64,000 nt of DNA. Origin: Candidatus Dormiibacterota bacterium (GTDB lineage Bacteria; Acidobacteriota; Polarisedimenticolia; Gp22-AA2). Position numbers and translations under genes: made by a program. The stretch spans positions 186,001 to 250,000 of the forward strand of contig DASQAT010000035.1 of NCBI GenBank assembly GCA_035635555.1, given 5' to 3'. The notes beneath the pieces were generated by a model. The model was not told the origin of the DNA. It made no database searches and saw only the letters and a program-made list of their open reading frames with translations. Positions 28,479 to 36,977 of this stretch are shown piece after piece (the stretch's first letter is position 1; every line of letters starts with the position of its first letter).

Positions 28479-31232
28479 CTACGGAACTCCGCCGCACGCG
28501 CCGTTCGGCATCGGGCGTCTCTGGCCGTTCTTGCCCCTGCCGGCGGAGCCCTCGCCGCAGCGGTCGCTCGCGGTCACCAGATAGTAATGGCTCGTCGTGC
28601 CGGTGGGGGTGATGTCGAGAAACCGGTTGCCGGCGCCGTCCGAGGCGCCGGTCACGTGGCACAGAAGCGGCACGTGCGAGTACCAGCTTCCGAGCGTCCC
28701 CTCGTAGATGTTGTAGGCCGGGACCGTCGCACCCTGGTCTTCCCAGGTCAGGCGCAGGCCGGAGCCGCTCCCCGTCACCCCGACGGGGTGGAACGAGCCG
28801 GGCAGCGATACGGTGCCCGGCGGTCCCTGGCCGAAGGCGATGCCGGTCAGGCCGGAGATGAGGGGCGAGAATTGCACCCGCCGGTCCGCCACGCCGTCCC
28901 CATCGTCGTCCGGCAGCGCCAGGACCCGGCTGGCGCTGTCGACGACGTACAGCACGTCCTGGTCGTCGAACGCCAGTCCCGAGAAGGCGTCGAGAGAGAG
29001 CCCGGGCGCATAGGTCGTCACGCTGTCGGCGACACCATCTCCGTCCCGATCGACGATCCGATCGATCTCGCCCAGGGAGATGTTTCCGGCGAACACCTCC
29101 CCGGCGCGGTGCGCGATGATGTTCACATAGGGGGACGCGTCGGCCAGGAAGACGGTGGATGTGTCGGCCACCCCGTCGTTGTCCGAATCGCGGTACGCGA
29201 TCAGGCCGCCGATCCCGTTGAAGGACACATCGAAGACGTAGAGGGTCCCCGCCTCGTCGGCGGACACGCCCAGGACCGACTGCGGAGCCGGCGCGAACGG
29301 GGTGGTGCGTTCCGGCAGCGCATCTCCGCCGGAATCGAGCATCTCGAAAAGCGGCGCGGCGCTGAACAGGTCTCCGGTGAACAGGTATTCCGCTCCGGCG
29401 CGCCGGGCGCCGCCGAGGGCCCGCGTGTCGCCGACGGACGTCGGAACGACCACCGTCCGGTCGAACGTGAAATCACCGGTGTCGTCGTAGAGGGCGAACA
29501 CGGTCTGCGACTGGTTCCCCAGGCAGACGCCACCGTCGCGCCGCGTGACAATCGCGCCCAGCCCGCTCCCGGCGCCGGAGGCGAACACCGATTGCCCGTC
29601 GAAGCGGAGGTCGTGGTCGCTGTCGGAGATGGCGTAGATCGCCCCGTCCCCGTTCGAACTGGCGTAGAGAACCCTCCCGCCGCACGTGCCGGTCCGCACT
29701 TCCGGAATCGAGCAGCGCACTGTCATCGAATAGTCGCCGACGGTGCGCGCGTCGCTGCCGGTGAACGTGCTGTCGTTGAAGGACGCCGCCGCGATGTAAT
29801 AGGTTCCCGGGGAAAGGAGATCCACGTTGAGGATGGGGTCGAAGGACACCGTGTTGTCGGCGAAACCCAGGCGGTTGCCCGCCGCGTCGAACACGCCGAC
29901 GATCGGGTCGAGGGGAGAGCCGCTCCTAGCCGCGTTGATGTCGACCTGCAGCGCGGTGGCGTTCGTGATCGACAGCGCGTAGTAATCAATGTCCCCCTGC
30001 GGCACGATCGAAGCGTGCACCGTCTGCTCGCACGTGACCGGCGTGGCCGAGGCGCGCGTGTTGTTCGGCTCGTTCGGATCGGGCGCGGCGACGTTGGTCA
30101 GGAAATCGATCCCCGTGACGGTCTGGCCGGCCGCGACGTCGATCGCGACCCGGTCGGTCGCCAGGTCGAAGCCCGACTCGGTGGCCCCGTCGTAGAACTC
30201 CGGCGGGAACGACGTGTTGAAACCGGTGAAGTGGGTGTTCGACTGGGTGAACGGGTTGCTCGTTCCCACCAGCGGCTCCAGACGCAGAGAGTAGCTCCCC
30301 GGCGGCAGGCCGACGATGGTGTATCCCCCTCCCGGTCCTCCCCCCTGCACGTCCGAGATCACTCCGACCACCGGTACGTCCGGAGCGGAGGCGGCCACCG
30401 CCACGACGTGCGCCCCCTTGATGGGACTGAACGTCCCGCCGTCCAGCACCCGTCCGGAGATCGTCCCCATGGTCGAGGCGAGCGTGCTGTTCGGATAGAT
30501 GAACGACACGCCGGACATGTCGTCCTGCGACAGGCTGCGCCCCTGGATGGTCCGGGACCCGTACGGGTACAGGGTGGCCTGGGAGGAGAAGTCTCCCGAC
30601 GTGAAGCCGGACACCTCCAGGCCGGTCGACGCGAACCGGCCCGCCACGGCGCTGTGGTCGAAGCCAAGGCAGTGACCCATCTCGTGGGTCGAGAGCTCGC
30701 CCAGATCGTACGTGGTCGGACCGAGGTTCTGGTTCGGGTTCGCCGGGGTCGTGGTGCTGAAGGTGTAGAGCCGCTCGTTGAAAACGATATCGCAGTCGGT
30801 GATCCGGCCGTCCCCCGCCACATAGAAGAAGGAGACCGCGATGGCGCTGCTGAGATGGTTGGACGTGTCGGTCTCCGCGAAGTAGACGCGGTTGATGCCG
30901 TCGTTCCCGAGACCGGCCCCGGCGTCGATGGGGCTCGCCAGGTTGAAGCGGGCCCCCTCGGTGATCGTGGCGTTGGAGGTCGGAACGTCCGTCCAGCGCT
31001 GCATGCTCGCCTGGAGCGTCGTGATGTCCGACCCGTCGGTGATCCGGAACGAGGCGTCCTGCTCGAGGCGCAGCACGAGGTTGCCACCCAGCTGGAACAC
31101 CCCGATGTCGGAGAAACCCAGGTCCACAAGGTTCGTCTGCACGTAGGCAAGGGCGGCCGCCCCGCCCGCCACGGACAGGACGGCGACCAGGAGGGCCGCG
31201 CGGATCGGCGGGAACGACCGCGTGATCCTCAC
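28479..31232 (-). CDS. secreted matrixin-type metalloprotease, multidomain
   Basis: 917 residues. A signal peptide covers about 1-30. The matrixin catalytic domain has HEMGHCLGFDH (H183, E184, H187, H193), a full HExxHxxGxxH zinc motif. A carboxypeptidase-regulatory-like Ig domain follows (ISGRVLDGG...YTIVGLPPGSYSLRL), then a pre-peptidase C-terminal type domain (DPNEPNN..., GDIDYYALSI). The last 400 residues look like a beta-propeller with acidic Ca-binding motifs (DSDNDGVADT, DRDGDGVADS, DDDGDGVADR). There is no C-terminal sorting signal I recognise. The start is GTG 31232, overlapping the upstream gene's stop (GTGA). Extracellular proteolysis is likely; substrate unknown. Confidence 0.88.
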   Translation of the reverse strand: MRITRSFPPIRAALLVAVLSVAGGAAALAYVQTNLVDLGFSDIGVFQLGGNLVLRLEQDASFRITDGSDITTLQASMQRWTDVPTSNATITEGARFNLASPIDAGAGLGNDGINRVYFAETDTSNHLSSAIAVSFFYVAGDGRITDCDIVFNERLYTFSTTTPANPNQNLGPTTYDLGELSTHEMGHCLGFDHSAVAGRFASTGLEVSGFTSGDFSSQATLYPYGSRTIQGRSLSQDDMSGVSFIYPNSTLASTMGTISGRVLDGGTFSPIKGAHVVAVAASAPDVPVVGVISDVQGGGPGGGYTIVGLPPGSYSLRLEPLVGTSNPFTQSNTHFTGFNTSFPPEFYDGATESGFDLATDRVAIDVAAGQTVTGIDFLTNVAAPDPNEPNNTRASATPVTCEQTVHASIVPQGDIDYYALSITNATALQVDINAARSGSPLDPIVGVFDAAGNRLGFADNTVSFDPILNVDLLSPGTYYIAAASFNDSTFTGSDARTVGDYSMTVRCSIPEVRTGTCGGRVLYASSNGDGAIYAISDSDHDLRFDGQSVFASGAGSGLGAIVTRRDGGVCLGNQSQTVFALYDDTGDFTFDRTVVVPTSVGDTRALGGARRAGAEYLFTGDLFSAAPLFEMLDSGGDALPERTTPFAPAPQSVLGVSADEAGTLYVFDVSFNGIGGLIAYRDSDNDGVADTSTVFLADASPYVNIIAHRAGEVFAGNISLGEIDRIVDRDGDGVADSVTTYAPGLSLDAFSGLAFDDQDVLYVVDSASRVLALPDDDGDGVADRRVQFSPLISGLTGIAFGQGPPGTVSLPGSFHPVGVTGSGSGLRLTWEDQGATVPAYNIYEGTLGSWYSHVPLLCHVTGASDGAGNRFLDITPTGTTSHYYLVTASDRCGEGSAGRGKNGQRRPMPNGACGGVP

Positions 31233-31855
31233 GGCGCCGACCCGCGCGGTCTTTCGGCGACCAGCCGCTCGACCTCACTGAGCAAATTCTGAAGTTCCGC
31301 CGGCCCCTTCCCCGAGCGGCCGGAGCCGACCGGCTTCCCCTGCCGGTCGAGATAAAGCGTGCCCGCGGTCCGATCCTCGACGAGGTCGCGACCCGTGCGG
31401 CGGTCGCGGCGCACGATCATCCCGCCCTGGTTCCAGCCGACGACACCGTGCCGCCGTCCGCCGTCCGCCCCCGACACGCCGCCGGCCGTTATCCCCGCCG
31501 GCTCCAGGAACAGGAGCAGGCGCTCGCCGGCGTGGAACACCGGCGCTCCGGCAGCCACCATCGCCAGGTCACCCACCCGGCCGCCGGGGGTCTCGACCAC
31601 GACGCGGGCGCGCGGTCCTCCCTTGAGGGAGCGCTCCACGGTCACCGTGGCGCGCGTGACGATGATCCGGCCGTCATCGCTCCAGCCGCTCTCGACCGAA
31701 TCGACCGTTCCGAGAACGATCACGTCGGCCTGCGTCGTGATCTCCTTCAGGTCCATCCACGGCACGACCGTGGCGCTCGCGACCGACAGAGCCAGCCAGA
31801 CGACAGCGATTCCGCAGACGGCCGGGCGGACCAGGTTCCTATATAAAGAAGACAC
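31229..31855 (-). CDS. secreted protein of unknown function, partner of the matrixin
   Basis: About 208 residues from GTG 31855. The N-terminus (SLYRNLVRPAVCGIAVVWLA..SVASA) is a good signal peptide. The mature part contains ADVIVLGTVDSVESGW, LKGGPRARVVVETPGG and FHAGERLLLFLEP, a beta-rich pattern. An in-frame ATG at 31951 exists but falls inside a strong promoter (31923-31951), so it is rejected. The stop overlaps the matrixin GTG by 4 nt. A role in protecting, inhibiting or assisting the protease is an inference from coupling. Confidence 0.72.
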   Translation of the reverse strand: MSSLYRNLVRPAVCGIAVVWLALSVASATVVPWMDLKEITTQADVIVLGTVDSVESGWSDDGRIIVTRATVTVERSLKGGPRARVVVETPGGRVGDLAMVAAGAPVFHAGERLLLFLEPAGITAGGVSGADGGRRHGVVGWNQGGMIVRRDRRTGRDLVEDRTAGTLYLDRQGKPVGSGRSGKGPAELQNLLSEVERLVAERPRGSAP

Positions 31856-31922
31856 GCGCCGGCAGCCCCTGCCGCACCCCAAGTCCAGCGAATTCAATCG
31901 CTTACTCCCCCAGATGCGCGGA

Positions 31923-31951
31923 AATATACGGTGAAGGTGCGGTGCGGACAA
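31923..31951 (-). promoter_or_regulatory. sigma-70 promoter for the matrixin operon
   Basis: Minus strand: TTGTCC (31946-31951), a 17-nt spacer and TATATT (31923-31928; 5 of 6). The start site would be near 31916, upstream of GTG 31855. Confidence 0.7.
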
Positions 31952-32005
31952 CGCGACTTTCCCTCCAACATGCGGTCAGGATGCATCAGGAGTCGGAGGA
32001 GGGGG

Positions 32006-32365
32006 TCAGGCCCTGCGAGTATGGCTGGCGGTCACGACGGTGTGGATGCCGCCCCGGACGTTGAAGTCTCCCACCACGGTCATCTCCCGGGGCTCGAGGA
32101 GCTTCACGAGGTCGTCCAGGATGCGATTGGTGACGTCTTCGTGGAAGTGTCCCTCGTCGCGGAACGACCAGACGTAGAGTTTCAGGGACTTCAGCTCGAC
32201 ACAGAGGCTGTCGGGGATGTAGCGGATCCGCAGCGTCGCGAAGTCGGGCTGGCCGGTCTTCGGGCAGAGGCAGGTGAACTCCGGAATCTCGAACGAGATC
32301 TCGTAATCGCGACCGGGGCGCGGGTTAGGAAAGGTCTCGAGCCGCTTCGAGGGCTGCGCCGGCAT
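32006..32365 (-). CDS. queF: NADPH-dependent preQ0 reductase (7-cyano-7-deazaguanine reductase), short type
   Basis: 119 residues, unimodular QueF. It reduces preQ0 to preQ1 in queuosine biosynthesis. The catalytic Cys lies in [13 protein letters not shown] (C34 by alignment with the Bacillus enzyme). The QueF signature ELKSLKLY and the downstream Glu/His region ([11 protein letters not shown]) are intact. It starts 3 nt after the dienelactone-hydrolase-like gene and is probably co-transcribed from the promoter at 33228-33256. No other que genes are in the window. Confidence 0.96.
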   Translation of the reverse strand: MPAQPSKRLETFPNPRPGRDYEISFEIPEFTCLCPKTGQPDFATLRIRYIPDSLCVELKSLKLYVWSFRDEGHFHEDVTNRILDDLVKLLEPREMTVVGDFNVRGGIHTVVTASHTRRA

Positions 32366-32368
32366 CGG

Positions 32369-33181
32369 TCAGGGGGCCGTGGGGTGGGGAGCCGGCTCAG
32401 GACCGGCCGGGGTGCCGGGCGCGCGTCTCCCGGGCAGTTGCGGCGCGAGCTTCACAGCCAGCCAGTCGCGCATCTGGATCCAGGCGTCCTTGGCCTCCTC
32501 GGGCTCGTAATCGGCGTGCGCCCCGTCCATGAAGCAGTGGCCGATCCCGGGATACGAGACGATCTTCACGTCCTTCCCCGCCTCTTTCAGGGCCGCTTCG
32601 AACAGCTTCACGTCCTTCTCAGGGACGGCGTGGTCGCCGCCGCCGAATACTCCCAGGATGGGCGCCTTGAGCGGGGCCACGCCCTCGCGTGTCGTCTCGA
32701 CTCTGCCGTAGAAGAGCACGGTCGCCTGCACGTCGGCCCCCCGGAGCGCCGTCGCGAGCGAGACGCGGCCTCCGATGCCGAATCCGATCGTCGCCACAGG
32801 CCGGTTGGTCACGCGGTCCAGCTTGCGGAGCTCGTCGATCGCCCCCTTGACGATGGTCACCGCGCGCGTCTCGTCCAGAGCGCGTCCCATGTCCTGCGCA
32901 AGCCCGGGATCGGCCATCAGCTTCCCCTTGAACAGATCCGGAGCCAGGGTCACATACCCGAGGGAGGCCAGGCGATCGACGACCTCCTGAATCTCCTCGT
33001 TCAGGCCCCAGTAGTCGTGGATGACCACGATGCCGGGGCTGCTCCTCGACCCTGGAAAGTTCCCCAGGTAGGCCCGGACCGTCTCGCCGCCCGCCTGGTA
33101 GGTCACGGTCTCGCCCGCGGCGGCTGCCAGGCTCGGCAGCAGCAGCGCCACGAATGTTGCGACGGCCAGCTTGACCCGCAC
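32369..33181 (-). CDS. exported dienelactone-hydrolase-family protein lacking the catalytic Cys
   Basis: 270 residues. A signal peptide covers about 1-22, so it is exported. The alpha/beta-hydrolase core is clear: VVIHDYWGLN, LAPDLF, D183 in GGGDHAVP and H215 in GIGHCFMDG. At the nucleophile elbow, where the family has GxCxGG, the sequence reads GFGIGG, with Gly at 135. The codon is GGC, one base from TGC. It is therefore probably inactive as a hydrolase or uses another residue. The start is GTG 33181. The Pro-rich C-terminal tail is about 20 residues. It is first of a two-gene unit with queF. Confidence 0.88.
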   Translation of the reverse strand: MRVKLAVATFVALLLPSLAAAAGETVTYQAGGETVRAYLGNFPGSRSSPGIVVIHDYWGLNEEIQEVVDRLASLGYVTLAPDLFKGKLMADPGLAQDMGRALDETRAVTIVKGAIDELRKLDRVTNRPVATIGFGIGGRVSLATALRGADVQATVLFYGRVETTREGVAPLKAPILGVFGGGDHAVPEKDVKLFEAALKEAGKDVKIVSYPGIGHCFMDGAHADYEPEEAKDAWIQMRDWLAVKLAPQLPGRRAPGTPAGPEPAPHPTAP

Positions 33182-33227
33182 GAAAGCAGCCTCCGGAGCG
33201 CCCTTCAGACCGATATCGAGGCCTGCG

Positions 33228-33256
33228 ATCCTAGCATACGACGATCCGCTAGTCAG
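33228..33256 (-). promoter_or_regulatory. sigma-70 promoter for the DLH-like/queF unit
   Basis: Minus strand: CTGACT (33251-33256), a 17-nt spacer ending in TGC (extended -10) and TAGGAT (33228-33233). The -35 overlaps the stop codon of the upstream ALDH gene. Confidence 0.6.
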
Positions 33257-34709
33257 CCAGCGGGTACCACCACGGCTTGATCCGTCCCTCGATGTCCCAG
33301 TGCACGTGCTTGGTCTGCTGGAACTCCAGGAGCCCCTCCTCGCCCAGCTCGCGGCCGAGACCGGACATCTTCATGCCGCCGAACGGCCCGGCCGGATTGT
33401 CCACGAGGGGATCGTTGACCCAGACGTTGCCGACCTGGATCTCCTCGTAGTAGCGCCGGACCTTCTTCGCGTCGGTCGAGAACAACGTCGCGCCGAGCCC
33501 GTACGGCGAGTCGTTCGCCAGGTCCAGCGCCTCGTCGAATGTCGAGAACGACAGGATCGGGACCACAGGCCCGAAGATCTCCTCCTTCAGCAGGCTCATG
33601 CCGTGGCGCATCCCGGCCAGCACGGTCGGCTCGTAGAACCATCCCTTCGTCAGACGCTCCGGTCTGCGTCCACCCGTCACGATCTCCGCCCCCTCGCGCC
33701 GGGCCTGCTGCACGCGTGCCTCGACCTGATCGCGCTCCGCCCTGCCGATGAGCGGCGTGACCTCCGTCTTCTCATCCATGCCGGGCCCGACGACGAGTTT
33801 CGACGTCAGCGCGGAGAACATCTCCAGGAACCGCCGGTGGACCGGCTGCTCGACGTACACCCGCTCCGCGCTGGTGCAGACCTGCCCGGCGTTGAGAAAC
33901 CCGGTCCAGGCCACGGCGCGCGTCGCCGCCTCGAGGTCGCAGTCGGCGCAGACGATGACCGCGTCGCTCCCGCCCAGTTCGAGATGAAGCTTCTTGATGC
34001 GCTCGGCCCCCATGCGGTAGATCCGCTGCCCGGTCGCGGTGCTGCCGGTGAAGGCGATGCACGGCACGTCCGGGTGCATGACCAGGGCGTCTCCGACTTC
34101 GGCCCCGGCTCCGGTGATGATGTTCACGACCCCTCTGGGCAGGTGGTCGAACACACGGCTGAGATCGAGTGTGGTCAGCGGTGTCTGCGAAGCGGGCTTG
34201 ATCACCACGACGTTTCCGGCGGCGAGGGCGGGGGCGACCTTCCAGGCGAGGAGCATCAGCGGGTAGTTGAACGGGACGATGCAGCCCACCACACCCATCG
34301 GCTCCTGGAGGACCAGATTCAGCTGACCCGTCTCGGCGGAGGGGATGACCCGCCCGCGCCGGTCGCGGATGAGGCCTGCGTAATACTCGAAGCAGGTCGC
34401 GGACCAGTCGACGTAGCCCCGGTTCTTCCGCAGCGTGCGGCCGGTTTCGCGTGTCAGGGTGATCGCGAACTCCTCCCTGTTCGCGCGCAGGCGGCGCGCC
34501 GTCTCCACCAGCAGCTCGGCGCGCTCCAGGGCCGGCACGCGCTTCCACGCCGGGAAGGCCCGCCCGGCGGCGGCAACCGCCCGGTCCACCTCGGCGACGC
34601 CCCCCTTCGGGACGACGTCCACGATCTCCTCGGTGGCCGGGTCGACGACCTGGATGGTCCGGCCGGTCGAGCCCTCCGTGAACTCCCCGTCGATCCAGAG
34701 ACGCCGCAT
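33249..34709 (-). CDS. aldehyde dehydrogenase family protein (second ALDH)
   Basis: 486 residues, complete. The catalytic Cys is in NAGQVCTSAERVY and the Glu in LHLELGGSDAVIV. PFNYPL and FTGSTATGQRI are present. The C-terminus is longer and Trp-rich (VHWDIEGRIKPWWYPLAD), a pattern seen in succinate-semialdehyde or lactaldehyde-type dehydrogenases. It is not closely similar to the ALDH at 20383. The start is ATG 34709 with GGGGGG 4 nt upstream. Transcription probably begins from the bidirectional promoter at 34736-34766, shared with the VIT gene. Confidence 0.95.
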   Translation of the reverse strand: MRRLWIDGEFTEGSTGRTIQVVDPATEEIVDVVPKGGVAEVDRAVAAAGRAFPAWKRVPALERAELLVETARRLRANREEFAITLTRETGRTLRKNRGYVDWSATCFEYYAGLIRDRRGRVIPSAETGQLNLVLQEPMGVVGCIVPFNYPLMLLAWKVAPALAAGNVVVIKPASQTPLTTLDLSRVFDHLPRGVVNIITGAGAEVGDALVMHPDVPCIAFTGSTATGQRIYRMGAERIKKLHLELGGSDAVIVCADCDLEAATRAVAWTGFLNAGQVCTSAERVYVEQPVHRRFLEMFSALTSKLVVGPGMDEKTEVTPLIGRAERDQVEARVQQARREGAEIVTGGRRPERLTKGWFYEPTVLAGMRHGMSLLKEEIFGPVVPILSFSTFDEALDLANDSPYGLGATLFSTDAKKVRRYYEEIQVGNVWVNDPLVDNPAGPFGGMKMSGLGRELGEEGLLEFQQTKHVHWDIEGRIKPWWYPLAD

Positions 34710-34735
34710 CGATCCCCCCTGCCGGATGCGGGTGC

Positions 34736-34766
34736 ATTCTACCCGACCCGGCAGTTCGGGTAGGAT
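34736..34766. promoter_or_regulatory. symmetric divergent promoter (ALDH / VIT gene)
   Basis: ATTCTACCCG (34736-34745) and CGGGTAGGAT (34757-34766) form an inverted repeat with one mismatch around 11 nt. Read outward, each arm gives a -10 box: TAGAAT on the minus strand for the ALDH and TAGGAT on the plus strand for the VIT gene. Each is about 20-27 nt from its start codon. Confidence 0.55.
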
Positions 34767-34787
34767 GGGCGGCGAGGGGGAGACCCC

Positions 34788-35483
34788 ATGCCGCAGACTC
34801 CTCACACCGAAAGGCACTTCACGTCCGGCGCCATCGTCCGGGACATCGTCATCGGCATGTCGGACGGTTTGACCGTTCCGTTCGCGCTGGCGGCGGGTCT
34901 CTCGGGCGCCGTCGACTCCACGGCCGTCATCATCACCGCCGGCCTGGCGGAGATCGCGGCCGGCTCGATCGCCATGGGTCTCGGCGGGTACCTGGCCGCC
35001 CGCAGCGACGCGGAGCACTACGCCCGCGAGCGGGCGCGCGAGCGCGCCGAGGTGAAGGAGAAGCCGCTCGAGGAGGAGGCGGAGATCCACGAGCTGTTCC
35101 GGAAGTACGGCCTGACGCCCGAGGAATCGGAGCCGGTCGTGGCGGCGCTGCGCAACCGCCCCGAGGCCTGGATCGACTTCATGATGCGTTTCGAGCTGGG
35201 TCTCGAGAAGCCCGACCCCGGACGGGCGCTCAGAAGCGCTCTGACGATCGCCTCCGCGTACGTCGCCGGCGGGCTCATCCCGCTGGCGCCGTATGTCTTC
35301 GCGCCGGGCGCGCGCGCCGGACTCGGGTGGTCGGTCGTCTCGACCCTCCTGGCTCTCCTGGTGTTCGGATACGTCAAGGGTCGCTACACCGGCATCACGC
35401 CCGGACGCAGCGCCTGCCAGACGACGCTCATCGGCGGCCTGGCGGCCGGCGCCGCCTACCTCATCGCCCGACTGATCGCCTGA
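34788..35483 (+). CDS. VIT1/CCC1-family iron/manganese transporter-like membrane protein
   Basis: 231 residues. RDIVIGMSDGLTVPFALAAGLSGA is the family signature. About five membrane helices follow, interrupted by an acidic cytoplasmic segment (about 75-130) rich in Glu that includes the AAGSIAMGLGGYLAARSD region typical of the family. The Glu-rich helices form the metal-binding domain of VIT proteins. It exports or sequesters Fe2+/Mn2+ across the cytoplasmic membrane. GAGGGGGAG lies 5 nt before the ATG. A small gene follows 11 nt downstream. Confidence 0.92.
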   Translation: MPQTPHTERHFTSGAIVRDIVIGMSDGLTVPFALAAGLSGAVDSTAVIITAGLAEIAAGSIAMGLGGYLAARSDAEHYARERARERAEVKEKPLEEEAEIHELFRKYGLTPEESEPVVAALRNRPEAWIDFMMRFELGLEKPDPGRALRSALTIASAYVAGGLIPLAPYVFAPGARAGLGWSVVSTLLALLVFGYVKGRYTGITPGRSACQTTLIGGLAAGAAYLIARLIA

Positions 35484-35494
35484 CCGGAGACAGC

Positions 35495-35686
35495 ATGGAG
35501 ATCGACGACAAGAGTCTCGAGGACCTCCGGAGCCTCGGTCCCCGCAAGGCCTACGAGGCTGTGCGCCGCGCGGTACTGCAGAACCCCTGGGGCGCCTCGT
35601 CCGAAGACCTCCGTTCGGCGCTTGACCAGATGATCGCCGTGGGCATCCTGACCTGGGATGACGTCGAGCGATTCGAGGAGTCCTGA
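35495..35686 (+). CDS. small acidic hypothetical protein
   Basis: 63 residues (MEIDDKSLEDLRSLGPRKAY...). It is predicted helical and acidic at both ends, with no membrane segment. GGAG lies 6 nt before the ATG. It sits between the VIT gene (11 nt) and the Tat flavoprotein (4 nt), so it is co-transcribed. A regulatory or accessory role with the transporter is possible but unproven. Confidence 0.68.
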   Translation: MEIDDKSLEDLRSLGPRKAYEAVRRAVLQNPWGASSEDLRSALDQMIAVGILTWDDVERFEES

Positions 35687-35690
35687 CCGG

Positions 35691-36914
35691 ATGCGCGGCC
35701 TGACGCGGCGGTCGCTTCTGAAGGGCGGGGCAGCGCTGGTCGCCCTGCACGCCTCGCGCCTCCTGTCTCCTTCGGCCGCGGCGGCATCCGCGAAGCCGCG
35801 CGTGGCCGTGGTCGGCGCCGGGGCGTTCGGCGGCTGGACCGCTCTCCACCTGGTGCGGCGCGGGGCACGCGTCGTGCTCCTGGACGCCTGGGGCCCGGGG
35901 AACTCCCGCGCCTCGTCCGGCGGAGAGACCCGGGTCATCCGCGCGACCTACGGCCCCGACCGGATCTACGTCGAGATGGCCGCCCGCTCGCTGCGGCTCT
36001 GGCGGGACAGCGAGAGGAGCTTCGGGCGGCCGCTGTTCCGGAAGACCGGTGTCCTGTGGATGGCGGGGAGCGACGACCGCTACGAGACGGCGGCGCTGCC
36101 GCTCCTGCGCGCGGCCGGACTCCCGGTCGAGCGGCTGGAGACGGCCGCGGCAGCGGCCCGGTATCCTCAGATTGATTTCGCAGGGGTGAGCTGGGTCCTG
36201 CACGAGAAGGAGGCGGGCTATCTGCTGGCGCGGCGGGCCTGCCAGGCGGTCCTGGAGCGGTTTCAGGCGGAAGGGGGCGAATACCGGCAGGCCGCGGTCG
36301 CTCCCGGGCCTGTCGTCGGCGACCGGATGGGCCCGCTCCGGCTTTCCGACCAGAGCGTCCTTTCCGCGGACCGCTACGTCTTCGCCTGCGGTCCGTGGCT
36401 GGGGACGATGTTTCCCGAAATCCTCGGCGCCCGCATCCGCCCGACCCGGCAGGAGGAGTTCTTCTTCGGGACGCCCGCCGGCGATCCGACCTGGCTGGAG
36501 GACCGTCTGCCGGTCTGGATCGACAATGGATCGAGGATCTTCTATGGAATCCCGGGGAGCGAGTGGCGCGGATTCAAGGTGGCCGACGACACGCGCGGGG
36601 AGGATTTCGACCCCACCAACGGCGAGAGGAAGCCGAGCGCGAAAGGACTGCGCTCGGCGCGTGATTACATGGCCTTCCGTTTCCCCGGTCTCAAGGACGC
36701 GCCGCTGCTCGAGGCGCGCGTCTGCCAGTACGAGAACTCACCGGACGGGCGCTTCATCATCGATCGCCACCCGCAGGCCGCGAACGCCTTCATCGCGGGG
36801 GGCGGCTCGGGGCACGGCTTCAAGCACGGCCCCGCGATCGGCGAGCGTATTGCCGATCTGGTCCTGGGGACCTCCAGACCCGAGCCATTCTTCGGTCTCT
36901 CCAGATTTTCCTGA
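35691..36914 (+). CDS. Tat-exported FAD oxidoreductase, monomeric sarcosine oxidase/N-methyl amino-acid oxidase-like
   Basis: 407 residues. A Tat signal (TRRSLLKGGAALVALHASRL) is followed by the FAD dinucleotide-binding motif VAVVGAGAFGGWTALHLVRRG. The C-terminal segment ARVCQYENSPDGRFIID matches the region where monomeric sarcosine oxidases attach FAD covalently to Cys. GGSGHGFKHGPAIGE is the C-terminal FAD-contacting loop. Tat export implies folding with cofactor before transport to the periplasm; most family members are cytoplasmic, so this is unusual. Substrate likely a secondary amine or N-methyl amino acid. It starts 4 nt after the small gene. Confidence 0.9.
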   Translation: MRGLTRRSLLKGGAALVALHASRLLSPSAAAASAKPRVAVVGAGAFGGWTALHLVRRGARVVLLDAWGPGNSRASSGGETRVIRATYGPDRIYVEMAARSLRLWRDSERSFGRPLFRKTGVLWMAGSDDRYETAALPLLRAAGLPVERLETAAAAARYPQIDFAGVSWVLHEKEAGYLLARRACQAVLERFQAEGGEYRQAAVAPGPVVGDRMGPLRLSDQSVLSADRYVFACGPWLGTMFPEILGARIRPTRQEEFFFGTPAGDPTWLEDRLPVWIDNGSRIFYGIPGSEWRGFKVADDTRGEDFDPTNGERKPSAKGLRSARDYMAFRFPGLKDAPLLEARVCQYENSPDGRFIIDRHPQAANAFIAGGGSGHGFKHGPAIGERIADLVLGTSRPEPFFGLSRFS

Positions 36915-36919
36915 TGCGT

Positions 36920-36947
36920 GACCCGCCGGCGTCCCCCGCCGGTGGTC
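36920..36947 (+). repeat. GC-rich hairpin after the flavoprotein gene
   Basis: GACC-CGCCGGCG pairs with CGCCGG(T)GGTC around a 5-nt loop: about 9 bp, a bulge and 2 bp. No T-run follows, so it may be a 3'-end stabiliser or weak terminator. Confidence 0.35.
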
Positions 36948-36965
36948 GCGTGAACCGCACTGCGC

Positions 36966-36971
36966 TAGATT
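36966..36971 (+). promoter_or_regulatory. -10 element 6 nt upstream of the PAP2-like GTG start
   Basis: TAGATT preceded by GCGC. Transcription would start at or near the GTG at 36978, so the mRNA may be leaderless. Confidence 0.4.
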
Positions 36972-36977
36972 GAGTGT

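Noticed and set aside
27627-31292. A 1221-codon open frame on the plus strand over the MetE-like and matrixin genes
   Set aside because: It is antisense to the matrixin and out of frame with the MetE-like gene, and shows no domain.
31856-31951. Start of the matrixin partner at ATG 31951
   Set aside because: That ATG lies inside a -35/-10 promoter; the signal peptide starts at GTG 31855.
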